Source: Pseudomonas frederiksbergensis
GTDB lineage: Bacteria > Pseudomonadota > Gammaproteobacteria > Pseudomonadales > Pseudomonadaceae
NCBI RefSeq assembly: GCF_003732705.1
Contig: NZ_MOBR01000015.1
Location: 186,001 to 250,000, forward strand
Direction: 5' to 3'
Length of the DNA stretch: 64,000 nucleotides
The notes under the pieces are model-generated. The model saw only the letters and a list, made by a program, of their open reading frames with translations, had not been told where the DNA came from and did not search any database. The position numbers were made by a program, and so were the translations under genes. Shown here one piece after another: positions 43,926 through 51,634 of this stretch; the stretch's first letter is position 1; each line of letters begins with the position of its first letter.

Positions 43926-44701
43926 CAGTGCACCACTCCCAGATAGGCCGCGATCACTTCGGGATCGGCCTGCACTTGCGCGGGGGTGCCGTCGCCGACC
44001 TTGCGCCCGTAATCCAGCACCACGACATGGTCGGACAGGCCCATGACCACGCTCATGTCGTGTTCGATCAACACCACCGTGGTGCCGAGGTCGCGGTTGA
44101 TGTCGGCGATGAAGCGGGCCATTTCCTGTTTCTCTTCGGCGTTCATTCCGGCCATCGGCTCGTCCAGCAGCAATAGACGCGGGCCGGCGATCAAGGCGCG
44201 GCCCAGCTCCACACGCTTTTGCAGGCCGTAGGACAGATTGCCCACCGGTACGTCGCGGTGGGCTTGCAGTTCGAGGAATTCGAGAATGCCTTGGGCTTGC
44301 TGGCGGAAGTCTTGCGCCTCGCGTCGGGCACGCGGCAGGTTCAGCGCTTGTTCGATAAAGCTGCTGCGCAGGTGGCGTGACAGGCCGGTGAGGATGTTGT
44401 CGATCACGCTCATCTTCTTGAACAGTGCGTTGTTCTGGAACGTGCGACCGATGCCCCGGCGAGCGGCGCTTAATGGATCGATGCGTTTAAACGGTTGCTG
44501 CTCAAAGACTATCGAGCCGGCATCGAAGCGGTACACGCCGTTCAGCACGTTGAGCAGCGAACTCTTGCCCGCGCCGTTCGGGCCGATCAGCGCGCAGATC
44601 TCGCCCCGGCGCACGTCGAAGGACAATTCGTTGATCGCCTTCACGCCTTTGAACGACAGGGAAATGCCGCTGACTTGCAGGATGGAGTCGGTCGAGCTCA
44701 T
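43925..44701 (-). CDS. Liv-type ABC transporter ATP-binding protein (LivG-like)
   Basis: 258 residues. Walker A GPNGAGKSSL near residue 40, signature NLSYGLQKRVELGRAL, Walker B LLLLDEPMAGMN and VLIEHDMSVVM. LivG type, with the C-terminal extension DGTPAQVQADPEVIAAYLG. Its ATG overlaps the stop of the upstream synthetase-like gene by four bases, so that gene belongs to the same operon. Confidence 0.92.
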   Translation of the reverse strand: MSSTDSILQVSGISLSFKGVKAINELSFDVRRGEICALIGPNGAGKSSLLNVLNGVYRFDAGSIVFEQQPFKRIDPLSAARRGIGRTFQNNALFKKMSVIDNILTGLSRHLRSSFIEQALNLPRARREAQDFRQQAQGILEFLELQAHRDVPVGNLSYGLQKRVELGRALIAGPRLLLLDEPMAGMNAEEKQEMARFIADINRDLGTTVVLIEHDMSVVMGLSDHVVVLDYGRKVGDGTPAQVQADPEVIAAYLGVVH

Positions 44702-45603
44702 GCGATGTCCCGTTTGAATTCGGCAAGCCAGGTTGGCGCGGGTTGAGCGTCAGGGCTGCGGGTGGCTTGCCAGATGAAATGCAGGTTGTGGAAGCCCAGC
44801 AATCGGCGAACGCGGTTTTTGATCAGGCGTTGCAGGGGTTTTTCCGGGTGGGCGATGGCCCAGTCGCACAGGCGTCGGCGCCAGGTGCCTGGGGGCGCGA
44901 GGCGGCTGTCGATTTCATCGGCCAGGCGTTGCAGACGTTCGGCGGACAACAGCAGCCCGGACGGCGCGACTTCGCGGCGGTCACGGCTGGCGCTGCCGGG
45001 GCTTTCCGGGAAGGCCAGGGATTGGCCGCTGGTCAGCCATTGATCGAGCAACACGGTGAGGCCGTCCTGCCACTCGGTGCCCTCTTCGCTCCAGAGTTGG
45101 GCGCTGTTGACGCCCAGACGCAGGCGTTGCGGCGGTTCGACCGGGCCGAGGAGTTCGTCGAAACTCAGCAGTGATTGGCCGTGGTTGAGCCACAGTTGTC
45201 GGGTTTGCCGGCCCTGGATAAAGGCGTGGGTCGGACGGCTGCGCCACAGCACTTTGTGCAGCGATTCGGCGTCGAGGGTGTCGGGCAAGGTGAGGACTTC
45301 ACCGCCGACATGCTTCGCCGCCAGGGCCAGCAGCAATAGATTCGGTTCGAAAGTACCGCTCAGGGCCAGCCGCGAGTCTTCGGTAAAACCCTGCTGGCGC
45401 AAGCCATCGGCCAAACGCTCGACATCGCGCAAGGCATCGATCCAGCGCCAGACAAACCACTGGCCGTGGCGTTTGTGTCGCAGCGCGGTTTGCAATGGAC
45501 TGACCTGGCCCCAATGGCGCAACTGCTCCAAAGCCTGGGGCGCCTTGACCTGCCATTCGACAGAATCCGCGATTGGCGGACGCTTGAGTTCATGCACGCT
45601 CAT
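44698..45603 (-). CDS. Truncated acyl-CoA synthetase-like protein
   Basis: 301 residues. The first 170 resemble the N-terminal part of long-chain AMP-forming acyl-CoA synthetases (WRWIDALRDVERLADGLRQQG; LALSGTFEPNLLLLALAAKH). The last 60 (DSRLAPPGTWRRRLCDWAI; KNRVRRLLGFHNLHF) resemble the segment just before the SGGAP motif of such enzymes. The ATP-binding TSGTTG loop, the adenylation core and the C-terminal domain are missing, so catalysis is unlikely. The frame is intact, and the stop is coupled to the LivG-like ATG, suggesting a retained, repurposed protein. Confidence 0.65.
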   Translation of the reverse strand: MSVHELKRPPIADSVEWQVKAPQALEQLRHWGQVSPLQTALRHKRHGQWFVWRWIDALRDVERLADGLRQQGFTEDSRLALSGTFEPNLLLLALAAKHVGGEVLTLPDTLDAESLHKVLWRSRPTHAFIQGRQTRQLWLNHGQSLLSFDELLGPVEPPQRLRLGVNSAQLWSEEGTEWQDGLTVLLDQWLTSGQSLAFPESPGSASRDRREVAPSGLLLSAERLQRLADEIDSRLAPPGTWRRRLCDWAIAHPEKPLQRLIKNRVRRLLGFHNLHFIWQATRSPDAQPAPTWLAEFKRDIA

Positions 45604-45678
45604 GGATTGACCTCCTGTTCATGGGCAAAAGCGTGCGGTGGTCCGCCGGGCTGAAAATTGATCGCCATCCCCTGTAAT

Positions 45679-45791
45679 GATCGTTCCCACGCTCCGCGTG
45701 GGAATGCATCTCGGGACGCTCCGCGTCCCAGCTCCAAAAGCGGACGCAGAGCGTCCATGGCGGCATTCCCACGCAGAGCGTGGGAACGATC
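45679..45791. repeat. Composite palindromic repeat (GATCGTTCCC type), copy 3
   Basis: Outer hairpins match copy 1 almost exactly; it begins and ends with GATCGTTCCC and its complement. It lies between the monooxygenase and synthetase-like genes and may split the minus-strand block into two transcripts. Confidence 0.88.
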
Positions 45792-45818
45792 ATCATGTCT
45801 CTCGGGCAACTCGCTCCC

Positions 45819-45848
45819 CTGTGGGAGCGGGCTTGCTCGCGAAGGCGT
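45819..45848. repeat. Single REP half-element
   Basis: CTGTGGGAGCGGGCTTGCTC without an inverted partner, directly after the monooxygenase stop codon. Confidence 0.75.
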
Positions 45849-47252
45849 CTACGCAGACACCACTTTCTTCTCCTGCTGCCGTAACCCCACCAAATCCCGA
45901 TACCCTGCCCCCGGATGAATCTCGGGCAGTCGCGGCCCTTCGCCAAACAGCTTTTCGCGCAAGGTCCCCGGCGCGTATTCGGTCTTGTACACACCGCGCT
46001 TTTGCAACTCCGGCACCAGCAATTCCACGGCGTCGATAAAGGTTTCGTGGGTCAACGCATACGCCAGGTTGAAGCCGTCCACATCGGTTTCCTCGACCCA
46101 CTCCTGCAGCAGATCCGCGACGGTTTCCGGGCTGCCGACAAACAACGGCCCAAACCCGCCAATCCCGACCCAATCCGCCAGTTCATTCGGGGTCCAGACC
46201 TTGTTCGGGTCTGCGGTGGAGAACGCTTCCACCGCCGACTGAATCGCATTGGTGTGCACGTGCTTGAGCGGTTCATCCGGTTTGAACTGGCTGAAATCAA
46301 TCCCGGTCCAGCCGGAAATCAGCGCCATGGCGCCCTCGTAGCTGACCCAGGTTTTGTATTCCTCGAACTTGGCTTTGGCCTTGGCATCGGTCTCGCCAAG
46401 AATCACCGTTTGCAGGTTGAAGATCAGAATCTTCTTCGGATCGCGCCCCGCTTCAGCGGCACGACGACGGATATCCGCCACGGTTTTCTTCAGCAGTACT
46501 TTCGACGGCGCGGCGACAAACACGCACTCGGCATGCTCCGCTGCGAACTGCTTGCCACGACTCGACGCACCGGCCTGATACAACACCGGCGTGCGTTGCG
46601 GCGAAGGCTCGCAGAGGTGAATGCCCGGCACTTGGAAGTGTTTACCAACGTGCTGGATCTCATGGATTTTGCTCGGATCGCTGAAGATCCGCCGCTCGCG
46701 ATCCCGCAGAATAGCGCCCTCCTCCCAACTGCCTTCCCAGAGCTTGTAGCAAACCTCCAGGTACTCTTCGGCGAAGTCATAGCGGGCATCGTGTTCGGTC
46801 TGGTTTTTCTGGCCGAGATTCTTGGCGCCGCTTTCCAGATACGAGGTGACGATGTTCCAGCCGGCGCGGCCCTTGGTCAGGTGATCCAGAGTCGAGAGGC
46901 GGCGGGCGAACGGATACGGATGTTCGAAGGACAGCGATGCAGTCAGGCCAAAACCCAAATGCTCGGTGACCAGCGCCATCGGCGGGATCAGTTGCAGCGG
47001 ATCATTGACCGGCACCTGCGCCGCCTGGCGGATCGCCGCATCACCGTTGCCGTTGTAGACGTCGTAGATCCCGAGCACGTCGGCAATGAACAAGCCGTCG
47101 AACTTGCCACGCTCAAGGATTTTCGCCAGATCGGTCCAGTATTCGAGGTCCTTGTACTGCCAGGAACGATCCCGCGGATGTGCCCACAACCCCGGCGACT
47201 GATGACCGACGCAGTTCATGTCAAAAGCGTTGAGACGAATTTCACGGGCCAT
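45849..47252 (-). CDS. FMN-dependent monooxygenase, NtaA/SnaA/DmoA family (DmoA-like)
   Basis: 467 residues of the bacterial luciferase-like class that uses FMNH2 and O2. The N-terminus (IRLNAFDMNCVGHQSPGLW; DLEYWTDLAKILERGKFDGL; ADVLGIYDVYNG) closely resembles dimethylsulfide monooxygenase DmoA as I recall it, and LSTLDHLTKGRAGWNIVTSY is the conserved substrate/flavin region. It likely oxidises a small organosulfur compound or amine, with a separate flavin reductase not seen nearby. The ATG overlaps the upstream stop by one base. Family certain, substrate uncertain. Confidence 0.85.
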   Translation of the reverse strand: MAREIRLNAFDMNCVGHQSPGLWAHPRDRSWQYKDLEYWTDLAKILERGKFDGLFIADVLGIYDVYNGNGDAAIRQAAQVPVNDPLQLIPPMALVTEHLGFGLTASLSFEHPYPFARRLSTLDHLTKGRAGWNIVTSYLESGAKNLGQKNQTEHDARYDFAEEYLEVCYKLWEGSWEEGAILRDRERRIFSDPSKIHEIQHVGKHFQVPGIHLCEPSPQRTPVLYQAGASSRGKQFAAEHAECVFVAAPSKVLLKKTVADIRRRAAEAGRDPKKILIFNLQTVILGETDAKAKAKFEEYKTWVSYEGAMALISGWTGIDFSQFKPDEPLKHVHTNAIQSAVEAFSTADPNKVWTPNELADWVGIGGFGPLFVGSPETVADLLQEWVEETDVDGFNLAYALTHETFIDAVELLVPELQKRGVYKTEYAPGTLREKLFGEGPRLPEIHPGAGYRDLVGLRQQEKKVVSA

Positions 47253-47689
47253 CAAACGGCACTCCGAACACTGGGGGGATGAATGCCGTTGAGGCGGAAG
47301 TTGCCGATCAGGTGAAGTTTCCAGCGCAGCGGGTCATGCAGTGAACCGTGCAACGCAGTGCGTTGGCCGGTGAGTTCGAATTCCGCATTACTCACGGCGC
47401 TCAAGGCATCAGCGCTGGCCAGGTGCGACTCGGCGATGGCGACGCTGATTTCCGTGTCGTCCTCAGTGCTGCTCAGGAATTCTTCGGCGCGTTCGAGCAG
47501 CGCGGCGGCGACTTCGATGCGAATGTGCAGATCGCCAAAGCGGCTGATGACATAGGGATCCTGCGTGGCTTGCTCGTGCTGGCGGACAAACCGCAGGGTC
47601 GCGTCGAGCAGGCTGCGGGCGTTGTGCAAGTCGTGCTGACTTTTGGCCAGGGGTTGCCCGGCGCTAATCGGTTGGGTCAAGGCATTCAT
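47252..47689 (-). CDS. Stand-alone acyl-CoA dehydrogenase C-terminal-like domain
   Basis: 145 residues corresponding only to the C-terminal helical domain of SfnB/DszC-type flavoproteins. The end GSLHDPLRWKLHLIGNFRLN parallels LHDPARWKYHLIGNYLLNG of the next gene upstream (47700). The N-terminal and beta domains are absent, so it cannot bind flavin alone in the usual way. It has a good ribosome site (GAGGAGCCCACC) and is coupled to the monooxygenase gene, so it is probably expressed; perhaps it pairs with the full-length paralogue. No function assigned. Confidence 0.7.
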   Translation of the reverse strand: MNALTQPISAGQPLAKSQHDLHNARSLLDATLRFVRQHEQATQDPYVISRFGDLHIRIEVAAALLERAEEFLSSTEDDTEISVAIAESHLASADALSAVSNAEFELTGQRTALHGSLHDPLRWKLHLIGNFRLNGIHPPSVRSAV

Positions 47690-47699
47690 GGTGGGCTCC

Positions 47700-48893
47700 T
47701 CAGTTCCAGGCATGGCGCGCGGGCTTCACGCCGTTGAGCAAGTAGTTGCCGATCAGGTGGTATTTCCAGCGCGCCGGGTCGTGCAGGGTGTGGGTCCGGG
47801 CGTTGCGCCAGTGGCGGTCGAGGTTGTACTTGCCAAGCACCGAGCGGGTGCCGGCCAGCTCGAAGAGTTTGCTGCTGGTGAGCAAGGCGATGTCGGCCGA
47901 CAGGACCTTGGCCTGGGCCACCACCACGGAGGCGTGGGCAACGGTGTCTTCGTTGGGATTGAGTAACGCCGCGTCGATGGCCAGACCGGCCTTTTTCAGA
48001 ATCGCTTCGGTGCCGTGGACGCGCCATTCGAGATCGCCAATCGCAGCGATACTGAACGGGTCCTGCCAGCCGTGATCGTTACCGCTGTCGATCCATGGAC
48101 GGGATTCGCGGGCGTAGCGCTTGGTTTCCTCCAGCGCACCGACGGCGATGCCGGTGTCCACGGCAGCCTGGATGATTTGCGAGATAGGACCGTCGGCGGT
48201 GGGTTCGTCGAAGGCTTTGTGGGCCGGGATGACCGCGTTCAACGGCACTTTCACCGCGTTGAGGGTCACGCCGCCGCTGGCGGTGGTGCGCTGGCCGAAA
48301 CCGTCCCAGCTGTCGATCACCGTCAGGCCGGGATTGTCGCGCTCGATGAAGGCGATGAAGGCTTGATTCTGTTCGTTGACCGCCACCGCCGGCACGATGT
48401 GTGCGAACAACGCGCCGGTGCAGTAGAACTTCTCGCCGTCGATCTGCGCGGTGTCCTGGTCGAAGCGAATGCGGGTTTCAAAGGCCCCGGCGTTTTTGCT
48501 TTTGGATTCGGAGAAGGCGTTACCGAAACGGTAACCCTGCAGGACTTTGCCAAAGTAGTAGCGCTTCTGCTCTTCAGTGGCGGTTTGCAACAGGATGTCG
48601 AGCACGCCGAGGTGGTTCTGCGGGATCTGGCCGAGGGATGAATCGGCGGCGGAAATGATCTTGATCACTTCGGCGACGGTCACATAGGACACACCGGCAC
48701 CGCCGTATTCCTTGGGAACCGTGATGCCCCAAAGACCGCTCGCGGAGAATTCGTCCAGCTCGGCCACCGGCAAGCGTCGATCGCGGTCGCGGACGCTGGC
48801 TTCGACGGCGAAGCGAGCCGCGAGTTTGTGCGCGACGGCGATGGCTTCGGCGTCCGAGCGGATCAGGTGGGCGGTGCTGGGGAAAGTTGTCAT
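47700..48893 (-). CDS. SfnB-family sulfur acquisition oxidoreductase
   Basis: 397 residues, acyl-CoA dehydrogenase fold (N-terminal helical, beta, C-terminal helical domains; WGITVPKEYGGAGVSY near 60, CTGALFAHI near 155). This matches the SfnB group, linked in Pseudomonas to growth on sulfones and other sulfur sources during sulfate limitation; DszC-type relatives use FMNH2 and O2. The ATG at 48893 has GGAG eight bases upstream. First gene of the minus-strand block, with a possible sigma-54 promoter upstream. Confidence 0.85.
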   Translation of the reverse strand: MTTFPSTAHLIRSDAEAIAVAHKLAARFAVEASVRDRDRRLPVAELDEFSASGLWGITVPKEYGGAGVSYVTVAEVIKIISAADSSLGQIPQNHLGVLDILLQTATEEQKRYYFGKVLQGYRFGNAFSESKSKNAGAFETRIRFDQDTAQIDGEKFYCTGALFAHIVPAVAVNEQNQAFIAFIERDNPGLTVIDSWDGFGQRTTASGGVTLNAVKVPLNAVIPAHKAFDEPTADGPISQIIQAAVDTGIAVGALEETKRYARESRPWIDSGNDHGWQDPFSIAAIGDLEWRVHGTEAILKKAGLAIDAALLNPNEDTVAHASVVVAQAKVLSADIALLTSSKLFELAGTRSVLGKYNLDRHWRNARTHTLHDPARWKYHLIGNYLLNGVKPARHAWN

Positions 48894-48934
48894 GGGGCCG
48901 ACTCCGTGGTTCCGAGTGAGTACCCATGAACCTT

Positions 48935-48951
48935 TACACAAGTCGTGCCAA
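48935..48951 (-). promoter_or_regulatory. Possible sigma-54 promoter of the sfnB-like gene
   Basis: On the minus strand TTGGCACG-ACTT-GTGTA: the -24 TGGCAC is perfect, but the -12 element has GT instead of GC. It is about 45 bases before the ATG. sfn genes of P. putida are sigma-54/SfnR-controlled. Weak evidence because of the -12 mismatch. Confidence 0.35.
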
Positions 48952-49062
48952 TTAATTTATTCGATATTTTTCATATGCTTGGGATCACTTTATAAATGCA
49001 CACCTAAAAAATATCCACGCAAAATGTTGGTTAGCTGTTGCCTGAACAACAGCAAAAACAAA

Positions 49063-49093
49063 AAATGCCCAACACATAAAGGATTGGGCATTT
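49063..49093 (-). terminator. Intrinsic terminator
   Basis: AAATGCCCAA pairs with TTGGGCATTT; on the minus strand it is followed by a T-rich tract. It ends the transcript of the gene at 49108-49497. The surrounding 48894-49107 is AT-rich and also holds the sfnB-like promoter. Confidence 0.8.
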
Positions 49094-49107
49094 AAGAACA
49101 TTCTCGA

Positions 49108-49497
49108 TCAACTGTGCTGGATGCTGTACGGAATAGAATTAGGTGATTGAAAAGCAGGACCTGACGCGAAATACCAACCGTAAAAAAACACAACTGGATT
49201 CCCTGCTACGTACTCCAGAAAGGCGTATTTACGCAGTGGAATATTGAAATTCCCATTAACGTCAGGTTTGCCGACGCCAGGTACATACCCAGCTTCAATC
49301 GTGTGCCTATCTCTCGTGATGAACACTCTGACAGTATCACCTTCCGACCATCCATCCGGGGCAGAAATAACGCCTGTGGCAAACTCTCCGACAATGTTCG
49401 TTAGTTTGATGACGTTATCCGAATCCGCTTCTGCGACGGTGAGTGGTTGACGCTCGGGGTCTAAGGCGAGATTCACAGCATCTTGAGAATCTTCCAT
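49108..49497 (-). CDS. Hypothetical protein of low GC
   Basis: 129 residues, soluble, no signal peptide. The middle (VISAPDGWSEGDTVRVFITRD) and the Gly/aromatic-rich end (GNPVVFFYGWYFASGPAF) suggest a beta-sandwich. GC content and codon use are lower than neighbours. It has its own terminator and a clear AGGAG upstream, so it is a single-gene unit. I do not recognise the family. Confidence 0.6.
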   Translation of the reverse strand: MEDSQDAVNLALDPERQPLTVAEADSDNVIKLTNIVGEFATGVISAPDGWSEGDTVRVFITRDRHTIEAGYVPGVGKPDVNGNFNIPLRKYAFLEYVAGNPVVFFYGWYFASGPAFQSPNSIPYSIQHS

Positions 49498-49670
49498 TTC
49501 TGAACTCCTTCAGTTGATCACCAATAAAGCCTGAAACAAGCGACGACTACACGTCTCCACGGCTGGGCTCAGGCAAGCGCTTGCTGACCCATTTAAAGTT
49601 CACGAAGGTTCTACGTCTACTGTCAGAAATTACAGGTATCGCGATCTTTCCGATGATCGGTGATCCCCTG

Positions 49671-50234
49671 TCAGATCACCACATTACGCACAAACCGCGC
49701 CGCCACTTCCCCGTCATTGCGATAGGTATGGGGCTGGTTGCTGGCGAACATATAGAACTCGCCGGCGGCGATTGCGTGGGGCGTATCGCCGAGCATCAGG
49801 GTCAGGCAGCCTTCGAACACGTAGATCTGTTCGCTCCAGCCATCGGCATCCGGTTGCGACGGGTAAATTTCCCCCGGTTGCAGGCACCATTCCCACTGCT
49901 CCACTTCGCGGGTGGCGGTGGCTTTGGACAGCAGGACGGCTTTGCTGCCGGGGATCGTGCCGGCCCAGGCCAGTTCATTGATACGGCTCGGATCACGGGC
50001 GTCCGGGGCCTGGATCAGGTCGCTGAACGCCACCTCCAGCGCTTCGGCCACACGGTCGAGGGTGGTCAGGCTGACGTTTTTCTCGCCGGCCTCGATGGCC
50101 ACCAGCATGCGGCGGCTGACCCCGGACTTTTCCGCCAGAGCAGTCTGGCTCATGTCGGCGGCGTGGCGCAGGCGTTTGACGTTCTGGCTGACGTGCTGGA
50201 GGACCGAAGCCCGTGGGGGAGAATCTTTGTGCAC
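49671..50234 (-). CDS. XRE-family regulator with C-terminal cupin
   Basis: 187 residues from a GTG at 50234. Helix-turn-helix about 14-68 (LRHAADMSQTALAEKSGVSR; VSLTTLDRVAEALEVAF) and a cupin sensor domain about 110-187 (GEIYPSQPDADGWSEQIYVF; GEFYMFASNQPHTYRN). The GTG start is inferred from the usual family N-terminus (HKDSPPRASVLQHVSQN) and a GAGTGAG site. It is divergent from an EamA exporter, its likely target along with itself. Confidence 0.85.
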   Translation of the reverse strand: MHKDSPPRASVLQHVSQNVKRLRHAADMSQTALAEKSGVSRRMLVAIEAGEKNVSLTTLDRVAEALEVAFSDLIQAPDARDPSRINELAWAGTIPGSKAVLLSKATATREVEQWEWCLQPGEIYPSQPDADGWSEQIYVFEGCLTLMLGDTPHAIAAGEFYMFASNQPHTYRNDGEVAARFVRNVVI

Positions 50235-50259
50235 TATATTGCTCACTCGGTAGGGTTGG

Positions 50260-50271
50260 GCAGTATACTGC
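50260..50271. promoter_or_regulatory. Palindrome in the regulator-exporter gap
   Basis: Perfect 12-base palindrome GCAGTATACTGC. It contains TATACT, a good -10 for the exporter gene, so a protein bound here would block that promoter. Candidate operator of the XRE-cupin regulator. Confidence 0.45.
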
Positions 50272-50319
50272 GCAACATTCGGGCGCATTGTGCGTCCGCC
50301 TCAGGTAGCGCGCAAGGTC

Positions 50320-51258
50320 ATGACGTCGGTGAACACTCCCCACACCTCCTCCCGTTTCTCGCGGTTCAGCAAGGCCGAGTGCGTGCTGGTGCTGATCACC
50401 ATGGTCTGGGGTGGCACCTTTTTGCTGGTGCAGCATGCGATGACGGTCAGTGGGCCGATGTTCTTCGTCGGCCTGCGCTTTGCGGCGGCGGCGTGCATTG
50501 TCTCGCTGTTTTCCTGGCGCAGCCTGCGGGCATTGACGCTGCTGGAACTCAAGGCCGGGTCATTCATCGGCGTGGCGATCATGCTCGGTTATGGCTTGCA
50601 GACCGTCGGTTTGCAGACGATTCCCAGCAGTCAGTCGGCGTTTATTACCGCGTTGTACGTGCCGTTTGTACCGCTGTTGCAGTGGATGGTGTTTGGCAAA
50701 CGTCCGGGGTTGATGCCGAGCATTGGCATCATGCTGGCCTTTACCGGGTTGATGATGTTGTCCGGGCCTTCCGGGGCTTCGCTGGATTTCAGCCCTGGCG
50801 AAATCGCCACGCTGATCAGCACCGTCGCCATTGCCGCCGAGATCATTTTGATCAGCACCTATGCCGGCCAGGTGGATGTGCGGCGGGTGACGGTGGTGCA
50901 ACTGGCGGTGACTTCGATGCTGGCGTTTCTGATGGTGGTGCCAACACAGGAAGCGATTCCGCATTTCTCCTGGTTGCTGCTGGGCAGCGCCCTGGGTTTG
51001 GGCGCGGCCAGTGCGGCAATCCAGGTGGCGATGAACTGGGCGCAGAAAAGCGTTTCGCCGACCCGGGCGACGTTGATCTACGCCGGCGAGCCGGTGTGGG
51101 CCGGGATTGTCGGGCGGATTGCCGGGGAGCGGTTGCCGGGGATTGCACTGCTGGGGGCTGGGTTGATTGTGGCGGCGGTGATTGTCAGTGAATTGAAGAC
51201 CAAGGGTAAGCAGCGCGAGCAGGTTGAGGGCGAGTTGGAGAATGAGGCTGTTGATTAG
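50320..51258 (+). CDS. EamA/DMT-family inner-membrane transporter
   Basis: 312 residues with ten hydrophobic helices in two EamA halves (first half from VLVLITMVWGGTFLLVQHAM, second from IATLISTVAIAAEIILISTY; conserved YAGEPVWAGIVGRI). Members export amino acids, metabolites or toxic compounds. A polar C-terminal tail (ELKTKGKQREQVEGELENEA) follows the last helix. AAGG lies close to the ATG. Divergent from the XRE-cupin gene. Confidence 0.85.
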   Translation: MTSVNTPHTSSRFSRFSKAECVLVLITMVWGGTFLLVQHAMTVSGPMFFVGLRFAAAACIVSLFSWRSLRALTLLELKAGSFIGVAIMLGYGLQTVGLQTIPSSQSAFITALYVPFVPLLQWMVFGKRPGLMPSIGIMLAFTGLMMLSGPSGASLDFSPGEIATLISTVAIAAEIILISTYAGQVDVRRVTVVQLAVTSMLAFLMVVPTQEAIPHFSWLLLGSALGLGAASAAIQVAMNWAQKSVSPTRATLIYAGEPVWAGIVGRIAGERLPGIALLGAGLIVAAVIVSELKTKGKQREQVEGELENEAVD

Positions 51259-51277
51259 GTTGATGTGACTGATAAAT

Positions 51278-51308
51278 CGCTTTCGCGAGCAGGCTCGCTC
51301 CCACAGGG
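51278..51308. repeat. Single REP half-element
   Basis: TTTCGCGAGCAGGCTCGCTC without a partner. It is the first of three REP units in 51259-51634, a 376-base stretch without a gene. Confidence 0.75.
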
Positions 51309-51347
51309 GTTTGGCGCTGCACACAACATTTCCTATCAATGCAGATC

Positions 51348-51441
51348 CCTGTGGGAGCGGGCTTGCTCGCGAAGGCGGACTGTCAGTCAACATTTCCGTT
51401 GAATGTGATGGCCCCTTCGCGAGCAAGCCCGCTCCCACATG
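51348..51441. repeat. REPIN
   Basis: Arms CTGTGGGAGCGGGCTTGCTC and complement around about 35 unique bases. Confidence 0.88.
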
Positions 51442-51460
51442 GGCTGGTGTACTCCGAACC

Positions 51461-51490
51461 ATTGTAGGAGTGAGCCTGCTCGCGAAGGCG
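51461..51490. repeat. Single REP half-element
   Basis: TGTAGGAGTGAGCCTGCTCG, unpaired. The following 51491-51634 contains no gene and should hold the promoter of the Mrp operon. Confidence 0.7.
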
Positions 51491-51634
51491 CCGGGCTTGC
51501 TGAAACCATTCCTCTGAAACAGTGAAAAACCCGCCTTTCCCGCCTACCTTGTAGGATCCTGCCACACGTTGGCGTTTTGCGATCCGAGAGCTGGCACGTA
51601 TGATGCTTCACAAACTTCCGCAGATTAGAAGCCT

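Noticed and set aside
51278..51490. REP cluster considered as an attachment site or insertion-sequence remnant
   Set aside because: No transposase, integrase or target duplication is visible; units match the dispersed REP families.
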